From the NCBI RefSeq assembly GCF_008831285.2, contig NC_045139.1:12746704-12810703 (forward strand): a DNA stretch of 64,000 bases. The letters are read 5' to 3'. Each line of letters opens with the position of its first letter. Position 1 is the first letter of the stretch. Made by a program: the position numbers and the translations under genes. A model generated the notes under the pieces. That model did not search any database, was not told the DNA's origin, and worked only from the letters and a program-made list of their open reading frames with translations. Shown in pieces: positions 1 through 10,454 of the stretch. The DNA is from Nymphaea colorata. Its lineage: Eukaryota > Streptophyta > Magnoliopsida > Nymphaeales > Nymphaeaceae.

Positions 1-112
1 AGTTTTGACGTGATAGACGGTCTAAACAAAACTCAGAATTATGTGAAACTGAGACCCCAACTTCTAGACATTAAAGGAACTAGAGAAGCAACAGATTTGA
101 CAAACCTCTATG
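1..112 (+). repeat. Outer part of left arm, inverted repeat 1
   Basis: These bases match the reverse complement of 7875-7987 at roughly 90% identity by eye, for example GACGGTCTAAACAAA on this side against TTTGTTTAGACCGTC near 7960. The match starts at base 1, so the arm probably continues beyond the window. It stops near 112, and the other arm then continues with sequence that reappears only at 5731. The left arm is therefore split by about 5.6 kb of inserted DNA. Confidence 0.85.
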
Positions 113-659
113 TTGCAATAAATGAATATTAAATATCTAGCTCAGCAGAAAACAAAATTGATGTTGTGGAAGTTGGGGCCTAGGCATATCAGAGGAGGAT
201 AGACACAGCCTGATGACTTTGAAGTCATGAGAAATTGCATGGACGACATCTTGGCATATCAAACTAACACCTTGAGGTGATAGAATAAAAAAACAATGGC
301 TGGATTTTGACCTAGACACCACTGCTGAAGTTGCATTAGAAAACTGTGTTGTAATTTGCAAAACTGCATTTGTGATCTGGCGGGCAACTTTGGAAGGCAA
401 AAGAGGTATGTATCGACCTTGGGCTGAAAATTGGTGAGAAGTTCTCCTTGACCTTCAACTAGCCACTGACCTTTTCTTGGGAGACGATGATGACCTTGAA
501 GCCCATGAAGTGCAGCGCTAGGTTGAGCTTGGCGGTCTTGCTTTCTTGCTTCTCCGCCATGGCCATTTCCCCTCGCCCAGATGTTTTAGCCTCAGAGCCG
601 CTTCTTATCATTGTTGATGAGACGGAGGAGGGAGAGATAGGGGAAACAGAGGACAGCCT
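113..659. other. Unassigned part of the insertion that splits arm 1
   Basis: This sequence lies between the outer left arm and the copia-1 LTR and has no counterpart in the right arm. Together with 5507-5730 it is about 770 bp once copia-1 is removed, so copia-1 sits inside other inserted DNA. On the minus strand a short open stretch near 460-560 starts MAMAEKQESKTAKLN and looks mildly gene-like, but I do not recognise it. I found no terminal inverted repeats joining the two flanks. Confidence 0.5.
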
Positions 660-999
660 TGAAAGAGGATGAGGATCAAAAAGATGAAATTTTAACGTGG
701 ATCGGAATAATCCTACTTCCATGATCTCAGTCCTTGATTCTCGATGGACTTGTTTCCTTTCTCAAATGGAATTTATACAAGTTTTAGAAAGATTCAAATT
801 CAAATTGGGTGCCCCTTTTTTCGATTCTATCGGTTTGCAATTTTGAAAAATCTGTTTCTATAAATCTCTCCCTTGTTGTTGAATAGGAGAAACTGACGTC
901 CTGATATGCTTTCCATTGTTATCATCTTTATCACTTGCTCCTGATTTTATAGAAATATTGTGATCTGGAGCTAGTGCCTTATCCTCTTGTGCGTTATCA
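660..999 (-). repeat. 3' LTR of copia-1
   Basis: This is 340 bp and begins TGAAAGAGG and ends GTTATCA on the plus strand. It aligns along its whole length with 5167-5506 with scattered substitutions. On the minus strand it follows the RNase H end of pol and a purine tract, so it is the downstream LTR. Confidence 0.9.
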
Positions 1000-1012
1000 T
1001 TCCCCCTCAACT
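1000..1012 (-). other. Polypurine tract of copia-1
   Basis: Read on the minus strand this is TTGAGGGGGAA, directly before the TG that opens the 3' LTR. This is the usual plus-strand primer position in LTR retrotransposons. Confidence 0.8.
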
Positions 1013-4000
1013 GAAGGAAAGGTGTCTGACGTATTCCAAGGCATCAAATTAGAAAGTTGGGACGCTGCTGCGGTAGTGGCTTGGTAAAGAGATCAGCTAG
1101 CTGGCCTTTGGTTGTCACAAATTGAGTCTCCATGTTGCCCAGTGCTACATGTTCATGCATAAAGTGATAATCAAGTTCCGAGTGTTTCATGTGAGAATAA
1201 AAACAGGCTTGATGGTAGTATGTAGTGCAGAGATATTATCACAAAGTAAAATAGCAGCTTTGGAGAGATATACACCAATAACTTATAAAATGAATGTAAT
1301 CCATTTAATTTATGCAGCAGCTCCAGCGAGCGCTCGGTATTCAGCCTCACAAGATGATCAAGCGATAGTTGGTTGCTTCCTAGAACTCCAAGATATACAA
1401 TTGGTACCAAGGAATGTACAATATCTAGACGTGCAGCGTCACATAGTTGGACAGCCAGCCCAGTCGGCATCAGAGAAAGCTCATAAAGTCAAATCTTTGG
1501 ATCTATAAAATTGAATTCCGTATTGAGAAGTGCTTCTAACATATCTGAGAATCCAGTTTAAAAGTTGAAAATGCTTCACCATGGTGAATGATGAATTGGC
1601 ATGCGAAATTGACTGCATAAGAGAGATCAGACCTAGTGAGAGTAAGATATTGAAGATCCCCTGCAAGGCTATGGTATTCTCTAGAGTTTGAATATGATTG
1701 ATCTTGCCCATCATCAGATTTAAGACTGCAGAAATAGGTGTGCTTGTAGTATTATAGATCTGCATTTGTGCTCTAGAGATGATGTCTTGTGCATATTTGG
1801 ACCGATGCATAAATAAGCCAGATGAAGTTCAATCAACTTGAATCCCCAAGAAATACTTGATATCCCCAAGATTGTCATAGCAAACTATTGTCTGACGGTT
1901 GGTAGAAATGATGTTATAAACGAAGTAGAATTCCCTGTAAGAAGTATATCATCAACATACAGTAGTAAAATAGTGACTGTTTTGCCTTGACGTTGAACAA
2001 AGAGGGATGGATCAGTCATGCTAGCAAGGAATTCCATAGAAGATAAGAATTGAGCAAATCTGTTATACCAAGCCCTGGGTGCTTGTTTCCTCCATAGAGA
2101 GCTCGATTTAGGCAACAAACATGATGTAGCTTGGATGGATCTTTAAATCCAATAGGTTGCTCAATATGAACCAGCTCTCATAGATGACCATTAAGGAAAG
2201 CATTTTTGACGTTTAATTGTTTGAGAGGCCAATCAAAAGCAAGTGTCAGACTGAGTACTAACCATATAGTAGCAAATTTTACCACTGGTGAGAAGGTTTC
2301 CAAGAAATCCAGACCTTGTATTTGAGTATATCATTGCGCTACAAGGTGTGCCTTGAGTCTTTCAAGCTGCCCATCTCCTTTGACTTTAGTTTTTAAAACC
2401 CAACTGCTACCAACCACATGCATGTCTGAAGTATGGGGCACAAGATCCTAGGTGTGATTAGCCTGTAAAGTAGTCATTTTATCTTTCATAGCTTGATGCC
2501 AACCCGGGTGTTTATGATCAAGGGAGTAGTGGGATGGTTCCTCTGGAATGGATGTGGTAGTAAGGGCATACTTGGGATTAGGTATGATAACTCCGGCTTT
2601 GGAACAAGTGGTCATAGGATGAGGAGGAGGATGTCGATAAAGCTGGAGATGGGCTAGGTTGGGCGATTTGGAGTGGTGTTTGGTATCTCTATGGGAAGAG
2701 TAGTAGGTGGGTTTTCTAAATTATGCATAGTAGATGGATCTTTGAAGTTATGCATCTGTGCTAGGCATTGGGACTCCAGATGATGGTCCTTGGACAAGTC
2801 TGAAAAGACAAAATCAGCATTAGAGGTGATGGCCCTAGGGGTTGACGTGGGAGTTTGGTAGGGAAAAATGGCTTCATCAAAGACAACAGGTCGAGAGATG
2901 TATACCCATCGAGTGGGAAGATAAAGGCATCTATACCCCTTATGATGAATGCTATAGCCAACAAACACACATGGTAGAGACTTTGGTTGAAACTTATGAT
3001 TGGTATAACCCTAAATATAAGGATAGCATCCAGATCCAAAAGCACAAAGACTTGAATATTCCGGGCGTTTTTTTAAGAAGAATCTCATATGAATTTTGCA
3101 TATGTAAAACCTATGAAGGAAGATGATTGACAACAGTAGAAATGGCCTCGACCGAAAATTGAGTTGGGAGATTGCTATGAAACAACCTAGTAAAACTCAA
3201 TTCTGTGACAGATCTATGCTTGCGCTCCACCACTCCATTTTGCTCGGGCATCTTAGGGCAAGATTTTTGGTGTTTGATGCCATTTTCTTTTAAATAGTCT
3301 ATGAAGGTCGTACTATTAAACTCACCTCCCTCATCACTTTGAAATACCTTTAGCTTTGGCATCAAACTAAGTTTAGATCATTTTGTGAAACTGAAGGAAT
3401 TTAGCAAAAAATTCAGACTTCCATTTTAGGAGATATATCCAAGATAATCTAGAAAATTGATCCATAAATAAGACATAAAATTTGATATTCTAACAAAAAG
3501 TAACAAAAGTTGGTCCCCATAAATCACAATGAACCTTAGCAAATAATGAATCACAATTATCATCAAAAGAAATAAATGGAAGTCTGCATGCCTTCCCCAT
3601 TTGAAAACTAGCACAGATGAAAGATTCAGGTGAGTTACTTGTCATAGTGATCAACTTATTCGTAGCCATAAAGTATAATATTTTATGATGTGGATGACCA
3701 AGTCGTCTATGCCAAACTGCAAAGGGAGTTGATGGAACTTTGTTGAGAAGAACACAATCTTTGGTTTTGGCTTGAAAGCATATAAGTCGCCTTCTCTAGA
3801 CCGTGTTGCAATCATTTCCTTGGTCTCCTTGAACTTAATAGAGAAGCAATTTGAAGAGAATTCAAACACATAAGACAGAAGAAGTAATTTGTTTGACAGA
3901 AATAAGATTTTTCTTAATGTCGAGCACTACAAGAACATTGTCTAGAGGGAGTGTACGATTGCCCACATGAATATCAGCAGCACCAATATGCGTAATATCA

Positions 4001-5103
4001 AATGTTGACCATTTTCTACCATAATTTTTTCTGTTCCATTATATGGAATGCAGCTTTTGAGTTTACATGGATCATCGTTCACATGAGAGCTTGCTCCGGT
4101 ATTGGGAAACCAGTCTTGATTAGTAGGATCGGCGACTTTCACAGTAGCAAAGGCTCGTGGCATATCACGAGGCTGATAGGCATGATCAAACCTGTGATAA
4201 CATTTGAAGGCATTATGATTTTTTAATCTACAAATCTGACACAATACCTTGGAATTAGTGTTCTTTCCATTGGTAGGCCCTTGCGGATTTTGTGTCTGAG
4301 TTGCCAGATTGAACCCATGCCCTTTGGAATTGAATCAAATATTGTTGTTATTGTTGTTCTGCAAATTGTTGTTGTATGTTTTCTTTTGTTTTGGCTGCTA
4401 GACTGTTGCATGAGAAAGGCCATTTGGCTGTTCTATCTAGTCTCTCTTGCATGTAAGTCTTTGATTGTTTCATGTCCTTGGAGTAAGGACAAAACATCAA
4501 AGTGAGATGGTACCGGAGGCTTGAGAATGGAAGTCACAAATGACTCATATCCTGGTCCAAGTCCATTGACCAGCCAGAAAACTTTGTCGTCATCCACCAG
4601 AGGCTTTCCTATAGCTGCAAGTTCATCACATATGGCTTTGAAGCCTATGACATACCCACCGACCAATTTGTCTTGTTTGTGAAAGAGTTGTAATTACCTC
4701 GTCAACATAATCTCTCAATCTTTTGATTATCGAGCAAAGGCTCCTGTCAGTGTTTTTCATACTTGTGCAGTGGTATCATGTCCCACGACTAGTCCTAGGA
4801 CTTCTTCTGTGAGAGAACCAGTTGTCCAACCCCTTAAAAGACAATTTGATTTTTTCCAAGCAGACAAATCTTGATTTGGTCGTCTCAGACTTCACCATTT
4901 TCTGCAGATTCAATGGTAGAAGTTGGCATGGGAATCGACCCATCAATGAACCCAAGAAAATCATGACTCTCTATGAGTCCAAGAATTTGTGTTATCTACA
5001 ACAAGAAATTCTTGTATGAAAGTTTGATAGAAAGGAAATTGGCCACACTCACAGTGGAGGGATAGGGCTACCTAGCTGTTGAAGATGTTGTTGATGTCGT
5101 CAT
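1004..5103 (-). pseudogene. copia-1 gag-pol, heavily mutated
   Basis: Several reading-frame pieces together spell a copia polyprotein. Gag begins near 5103 (MTTSTTSSTAR, then a stop). Around 4433-4666 is the gag helix region with VFWLVNGLGPGYESF. At 3942-4244 there is a CCHC-type zinc knuckle followed by a protease site reading NTGASSH, where the usual catalytic Asp is Asn. At 3111-3365 is the integrase core (SDEGGEF, then PEQNGVVERKHR). At 2654-2968 is the integrase C-terminal stretch with FVGYSIHHKGYRCLYL. At 1885-2118 is reverse transcriptase with the catalytic YVDD motif intact. RNase H follows down to about 1004. At least five frame changes and many stops make it non-functional. In the family, the polyprotein makes the capsid and the enzymes that copy and insert the element. 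Confidence 0.9.
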
Positions 5104-5152
5104 GGACAAAACAAACTATAGTAACTAGAACCAATCTCAGACTAGAGCTTTA

Positions 5153-5166
5153 GAGCTCTGATACAA
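5153..5166 (-). other. Primer-binding site of copia-1
   Basis: The plus strand reads GAGCTCTGATACAA, the complement of a slightly mutated TGGTATCAGAGCTC. That is the initiator-methionine tRNA primer site common in plant copia elements. It directly abuts the right LTR, which identifies that LTR as the 5' one. Confidence 0.82.
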
Positions 5167-5506
5167 CGAAAGAGGATGAGGATCAAAAAGGCAAAATTTT
5201 AACGTGGTTCAGAATAATCCTACTTCCACGATCTTAGTCCTTGTTTCTAGATGGACTGGTTTCCTTTCTCAAATGGAATTTATGCAAGTTTTAGAAAGAT
5301 TCAAATTGAAATCAGGTGCCCCTTTTTCCGATTCTATCGGTTTACAATTTCGAAAAATCTGTTTCCTTAAATCTCTCCCTTGTTGTTGAATAGGAGAAAC
5401 CGACGTCCGGATCTGCTTTCCATTGTTATTGCCTTTATCAGTTGCTCCTGATTTTATAGAAATATTGTGAGCTGGAGCTAGTGCCTTATCCTCTCATGCA
5501 TTATTA
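5167..5506 (-). repeat. 5' LTR of copia-1
   Basis: This is 340 bp, the same length as the left LTR. Its termini have drifted to CG...TA on the plus strand. Scattered differences from the other LTR suggest an insertion that is not recent. A substitution count would date it. Confidence 0.9.
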
Positions 5507-5730
5507 GGCGTTTGGTTGTTGTTGCTCCTCATGGAAACGCACCTACCCAGAGCCAACTCATTCACACTTTTGCGCAATGAAAACATCGATGCTGTCCAAG
5601 AATCATGGTGAATTTTGGTCACTTCAATTGGAAAGTAGTGTCGCTACTATTTACAGTAGTAAAAATAACACTTTATGGAAATCAAACCAATGATAAGATT
5701 TTTATTATCAAGCAATCAATAGAACCAATT
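5507..5730. other. Unassigned right part of the insertion in arm 1
   Basis: There is no match in the opposite arm of inverted repeat 1 and no recognised coding sequence. It ends where the arm resumes with TGCTACTGCC near 5732. It pairs with 113-659 as the non-LTR part of the inserted block. Confidence 0.45.
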
Positions 5731-6782
5731 ATGCTACTGCCATTGAAGCAACCATGCTTGAGCAAAAATTGTAGAACTACAAGGTCACTCGTTTCATTAA
5801 AATTGTTGTACAAAATTAACTAACTAAAAAGAAACGAGCAAAGGAGGAGAGGAAAAGTCGGGATTCACATAGCGTGGTCTGGTCGCTTTCCGACCGACCT
5901 CGATCCCTCCACCTTTCCCCTCCTCCCCCCACTATCTTTATCCCCACCTCCTCTCTTATTCTCTCTCCCTCTCTCTACTACTACTACTAATGTTTGTCCG
6001 AAGGGTTTCTTGGGCACCGTACCACCGTAAATAAGAAACTAAAATTAAAAACTAAAAAGGGGCGAGTTTTGCCCAACCTTCCTCTCTCTTTGCCAGGTCC
6101 CCCTGTCTCTCTCTTTCTCCTTGTTCTCTCAAGATCTCAGAATATAGAGAGATCCAACCAATTTTTTTCCAGTGGTCTACTTCTGCACTGCCTTTGCTTC
6201 TTCTCTCTTTTGGCTCCGTCCAATGGCGTCCTTCGCTCTCTTCGTAGCGTGTGGTTTTTAGTCTTGTCTCAAGAATCTGCTTGCTATCAAGTTTGTTCTC
6301 CTTGCTTGGTGTGTATTTACGATGCTTGGTGCAGGAAACCCAGTGTGTCTATTTCCTCCCTTCTGGCGATGTTTCTGGGTTGCCTCCTGATGTCTCCTTA
6401 GTTGAAAAATCAATATTGTGGAGCTAGGGTTCCTTGTGTGATAACTTTGGCGTTAGGGTTTTCCAGGTCGTAGATAATAGGTATGGGGGGATTTGGTGGT
6501 GCTGGTCTCTTTGAGAAAAACCACAAAGATTTCAAAGCATTCCTTGGGGATTCCTTGGGTTTTCTTTCTCCCTTTCTCTCTCTCTCTCTCTCTCTCTCTA
6601 TTTCTCTCTGTGTTAAACACATTGATGGTCTTCTTAGCTTGTAGCCATCCTGTTACTATGCCTCCATGAGCATGAGAGAATTGTTTCATTGAATGTTTTT
6701 CCATTTTGTGCTCGGAGTTGGCTTCTCTATGTTAATCTTGTTTTATCGTTGCATGGCACGTCATATTACTGTAAGCCCTGTG
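5731..6782 (+). repeat. Inner left arm of inverted repeat 1
   Basis: About 1.05 kb matches the reverse complement of 6820-7870 at high identity, including mirrored (ACT)n, (CT)n and promoter-like pyrimidine tracts. The arm contains gene-like sequence: a pyrimidine-rich leader, an ATG in good context (CCAATGGCG) near 6223, and an open stretch from 6483 reading MGGFGGAGLFEKN that is preserved in the other arm with one residue changed. The arm may derive from the 5' part of a gene. I do not recognise the gene. Confidence 0.9.
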
Positions 6783-6819
6783 ATACCAATCATGTGGAAC
6801 AACTAAATTTCCAATAAAC

Positions 6820-7000
6820 CACAGGGCTTACAGTAATATGACGTGCATGCAATGATCAAACAAGATTAACATAGAAAAGCCAACTCTGAGCACAAAATGG
6901 AAAAACATTCAATGAAACAATTCTCTCATGCTCATGGAGGCATAGTAACAGGGATGGCTACAAGCTAAGAAGACCATCAATGTGTTTAACACAGAGAGAA

Positions 7001-7037
<37 letters not shown>

Positions 7038-7987
7038 AAGAAAACCCAAGGAATCCCCAAGGAATGCTTTGAAATCTTTCTGGTTTTTCTCAAAGAGACC
7101 AGCACCACCAAATCCCCCCATACCTATTATCGACAACCTGAAAAACCCTAACGCCAAAGTTATCACACAAAGAACCCTAGCTCCACAATATTGATTTTCC
7201 ACCTAAGGATCTGGCGGCAACCCAGAAACATCGCCAGAAGGGGGGGGGGGGAATAGACACACTGGGTTTCCTGCACCAAGCATCGTAAATACACACCAAG
7301 CAAGGAGAACAAACTTGACAGCAAGCAGATTCTTGAGACAAGACTAAAAACCACACGCTACGAAGAAAGCGAAGGACGCCATTGGACGGAGCCAAAAGAG
7401 AGAAGAAGCAAAGGCAGTGCAGAAGTAGACCACTGGAAAAAAATTGGTTGGATCTCTCTATATTCTGAGATCTTGAGAGAACAAGGAGAAAGAGAGAGAC
7501 AGGAGGGCCTGGCAAAGAGAGAGGAAGGTTGGGCAAAACTCGCCCCTTTTTAGTTTTTAATTTTAGTTTCTTATTTACGGTGCCCAAGAAACCCTTCGGA
7601 CAAACATTAGTAGTAGTAGTAGTAGAGAGAGGGAGAGAGAATAAGAGAGGAGGTGGGGGATAAAGATAGTGGGAGGAGGAGGGGAAAGGTCGAGGGATCG
7701 AGGTCGGTCGGAAAGCGACCAGACCACGCTATGTGAATCCCAACTTCTCCTCTCCTCCTTCGCTCCCTTCTCTTTAGTTAGTTAATTTCGTATAACAATT
7801 TTAATGAAACGAGTGACCTTGTAGTTCTCCAATTTTTGTTCAAGCATGGTTGCTTCTAAGGCAGTAGCATCACATCATTGAGGTTTGTCGAATCTGTTGC
7901 TTCTCTAGTTTCTTTAATGTCTAGAAGCTGTGGTCTGAGTTTCACATAACTCTGAGCTTTGTTTAGACCGTCTGTCACGTCAAAACT
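6820..7987 (-). repeat. Right arm of inverted repeat 1
   Basis: This is the uninterrupted arm: 6820-7870 pairs with 5731-6782 and 7875-7987 pairs with 1-112. The loop is only 37 nt (6783-6819), flanked by GTAAGCCCTGTG and its complement. The arm shows what the left arm looked like before the 5.6-kb insertion. The poly-G run at 7241-7251 is an expansion not present on the left. Confidence 0.9.
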
Positions 7988-8984
7988 TTCAGTATATTTT
8001 CTGATTTTAGTAGGCTTTAGGTTCCATCTGAGTTATAGTCCCAACTCATTTTGTCTTGGCATAGTTTGTGTTCTAGTTTTAGAATAATGAATCCCTTAGA
8101 TGTGATGTAGAGGGACCTCGGCAGGTTTTGTTTGGATTAACCCTCAAACATGTTAGTTTTTTGGAAACCTGATCCTGTAAAAAATTTGGTTTATTAGTTT
8201 GCTTAACATGATCAATACGATATTTTGTATTGAGAGCTTGAAAATTCTTAAATGCCATTTTGAAGGCAAAACAAACATATTTGCCACTAAATTAAACAAC
8301 ATCTAAGGGTATCACCCAAACACGTGCTTCAGAAATGCATATTATTTTTCTTAATTTTGCATGTAAGTGTTTAGGAAAAAACAGTATGAAAAAATGGAGT
8401 GAATGAAGTGATTGAATGCTCTGAAATGACATCCCAGTGAATGCCTCTTATGAGTTGTGAAAACAGTAAATATTGTACTTGAATAAATAATATATTGTTG
8501 TTCACATTAGAAATACCTTAGCGATCATTTGACTAACTAAATTTATGTTTAAATAAATGTGGCATTATAGAAAGGCAAATGTTGGGGTTTGGATTTGGGT
8601 TCACTTATGACAGGCCCAACCCGATCCCAAAAAAATTTTGCAAGGAAGAGTAGGGGGATAAGGAATTTTATGGTCTTCAAATATGAGGATTAAGCTCCTA
8701 CCTTATAGGAAAAAGAAAATCGGAGCCTTTATTTCTTGTGGGTGGGTGAGGAGGAAGGGGAAAGCCAAACACTAACATATATCTTGAAAAAAAGTAGAAA
8801 AAGAAGGTTATTAAAAGGATGAAATTAAATTTAAGAACTTTTTTTGCTCTTCCACTTCCATTTCAAGAGCATGAAATATTAACTGCAATTCAATCCTTTT
8901 TCCGAATGGAAGTATAGGAAAATCTGATCCATTAAAAGTAACTGAATATGTACGAGGTTGGCCAAAAAACACATCTCTAAAGTA
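7988..8984. other. Unassigned AT-rich DNA
   Basis: I found no gene, known repeat or structure that I can support. A weak resemblance to a cytochrome P450 heme-region fragment on the minus strand at 8811-9002 is discussed under rejected items. Confidence 0.5.
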
Positions 8985-9043
8985 GCTACTAACAACTGGC
9001 AATACAGCACCACCCTTACAACAAGTTCTCTAAATATCAATAG

Positions 9044-9165
9044 TGGAGGCCGTCGTAATTATTTTATTACTTTTGAGGTTCCAGCCGGAGATCTTGTTGT
9101 TAGATTTTTGTTTCTTCTCTTGTCAAACAGTAGCTTAAAGTCGCAACTGTTGTATGGATGAAAAG
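9044..9165 (+). pseudogene. 5' fragment of a DUF761-type (ACRE146-like) gene
   Basis: These bases match the 5' leader and first codons of the genes at 41826 and 23773 (both on the minus strand), but here they read on the plus strand. The shared parts are the leader words GGTTCCAGC, GATCTTGTTGTTAGA and TTGTCAAACAG, then an ATG near 9154 (ATGGATGAAAAGGCAGC). The coding match ends after about five codons. A 12-nt pyrimidine stretch ending in the likely leader-intron acceptor is missing. Copy 2 of unit D lacks this fragment. Confidence 0.7.
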
Positions 9166-10119
9166 GCAGCAACTGAATCCTTACGAGACATTTTTGGCGT
9201 AGTGCTAGTACCCATGGTGACTAGTGAAAATTTAGGATCCTAATTCCTAGCGTTGTGGAATTGGGAATGCTAATATGATATTGTTGAACTGGGAATACTA
9301 ATATGATATATATGATATACGTGAGAATTTAGGATCCTGGCCTTTGCTTAAATTCTCTTTGGATGCTCTTATAAAATAAAAAAAATAACAAAAGTAGATC
9401 TAACATGGTTTTTCACCACGGAAGGGCACCATTGGCCTCAAGGATCAATAGTGTGAGACCTAATATTTATACTTTTTGTTATAATAATTTTGACATGTTT
9501 CTCCTTATTTATTTTGCGACCCCAGATCAATGACCCTCCTTATTGACAGCAATGCTATTATTATTTTAATTGTTTTTTTACTGCTACTGATATAATTTCT
9601 TCATAGGTTGCAGCATTATCTTTATAAACAATAATAACCTTCAGTTGTTGGGAAGATTTTGTTTTGATAATGTAGATTCTATACATAATGCTTTCCATTT
9701 CCATCCTCCCTGAAACTTAAGAGACAAAATTGGGAAGACCAACAGAAATTTCAAACAATTTTTTTTGTAATACCAGGCCAATGACCCTCCTTGTTGATAA
9801 TATTGCCATTATTATTTTTATTTGTGTCTTTACCTCCACAGATATCGTTGCCATGTAGGTCACAACATTATTTTCAACATTAATGGAATTCTTTTTGTTG
9901 TAAAAATACTGTTTGATAATGTTAAATATTTTGCACAGTGTCTTCTCACTACGACAATGTTGGCCTATGGCCATGTCCATGGCCCATGGCCATACGTAAG
10001 AGCATGGTAACCAGGACTTATGAAATTTATAAAAGTGGAGATTTTTTATTGGATTTAAGTTTATTTTGTGGTATGTTTCCCATTTTCGGCAGTGCATTTT
10101 ACATTTTGTGCGAGGAGAA

Positions 10120-10208
10120 GTTTGGAGGGTTTACGGAGGTCGATCATAAAGCTGTTTCAACGCAGGGAAAACTAGCTGCTAGGCGAGTAGTATCGGTGCA
10201 CAGAAGAG
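10120..10208 (+). other. Conserved exon-like segment of unit D, copy 1
   Basis: An open stretch ends in a consensus splice donor (AGAG|GTAAGT at 10209). It is present three times in the window (also near 56315-56407 and 57860-57951). The encoded peptide is similar in all three (EVDHKAVSTQGKLAAR here; EVDIKAASTRGRVAAR in the second). A CT-rich stretch follows, like a plant leader or intron. I do not recognise the peptide. It could equally be the 5' exon of a non-coding transcript. Confidence 0.4.
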
Positions 10209-10399
10209 GTAAGTGATCCATCCCTACTTCTTCTCTCTCTCACATTTCCTTTCTAGGGATTCATCATTTTCCAATTTATCTCATTGCTGTTCGATTGGTC
10301 TAGAGTTTCCTCTTCTTCTCACATAGTTTCTTCTCTATTATCTTCTCTCCTCTCCTTTACATGTATATTTGTGTTGTCCCGTCGTCTGTATCTATAGTT

Positions 10400-10402
<3 letters not shown>

Positions 10403-10451
<49 letters not shown>
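10403..10451 (+). repeat. (TC)n microsatellite
   Basis: About 24 uninterrupted TC units lie just downstream of the exon-like segment. The paralogous positions near 56628 and 58155 carry only short CT tracts, so the array expanded in this copy. Confidence 0.95.

Positions 10452-10454
<3 letters not shown>

Larger units (their letters stand above)
660..5506 (-). mobile_element. Ty1/copia retrotransposon copia-1, both LTRs
   Basis: A 4.85-kb copia element lies on the minus strand with two 340-bp LTRs (660-999 and 5167-5506). A primer-binding site adjoins the right LTR and a purine tract adjoins the left one. The protein order read on the minus strand is gag, zinc knuckle, protease, integrase, reverse transcriptase, RNase H, which is the copia order. 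The left LTR keeps TG...CA ends. The right LTR has mutated ends. The flanking 5-mers (AGCCT and GGCGT) do not form a clear target duplication. Many stops and frameshifts indicate a dead copy. Confidence 0.92.

Noticed and set aside
1122-1508. A 128-codon plus-strand open stretch.
   Set aside because: It lies antisense to the RNase H region of copia-1 and has no features of its own.
5994-6401. A 135-codon open stretch in the left palindrome arm, mirrored at 7177-7587.
   Set aside because: Its presence in both arms follows from arm identity. The sequence is pyrimidine-rich leader-like DNA giving Leu/Ser/Phe-rich translation without family features.
8811-9002. Minus-strand resemblance to the cytochrome P450 heme region (FNGSDFPILPFGKRI).
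   Set aside because: Only about 15 residues fit, the heme-binding Cys is absent, and no other P450 motif is nearby. It may be chance.
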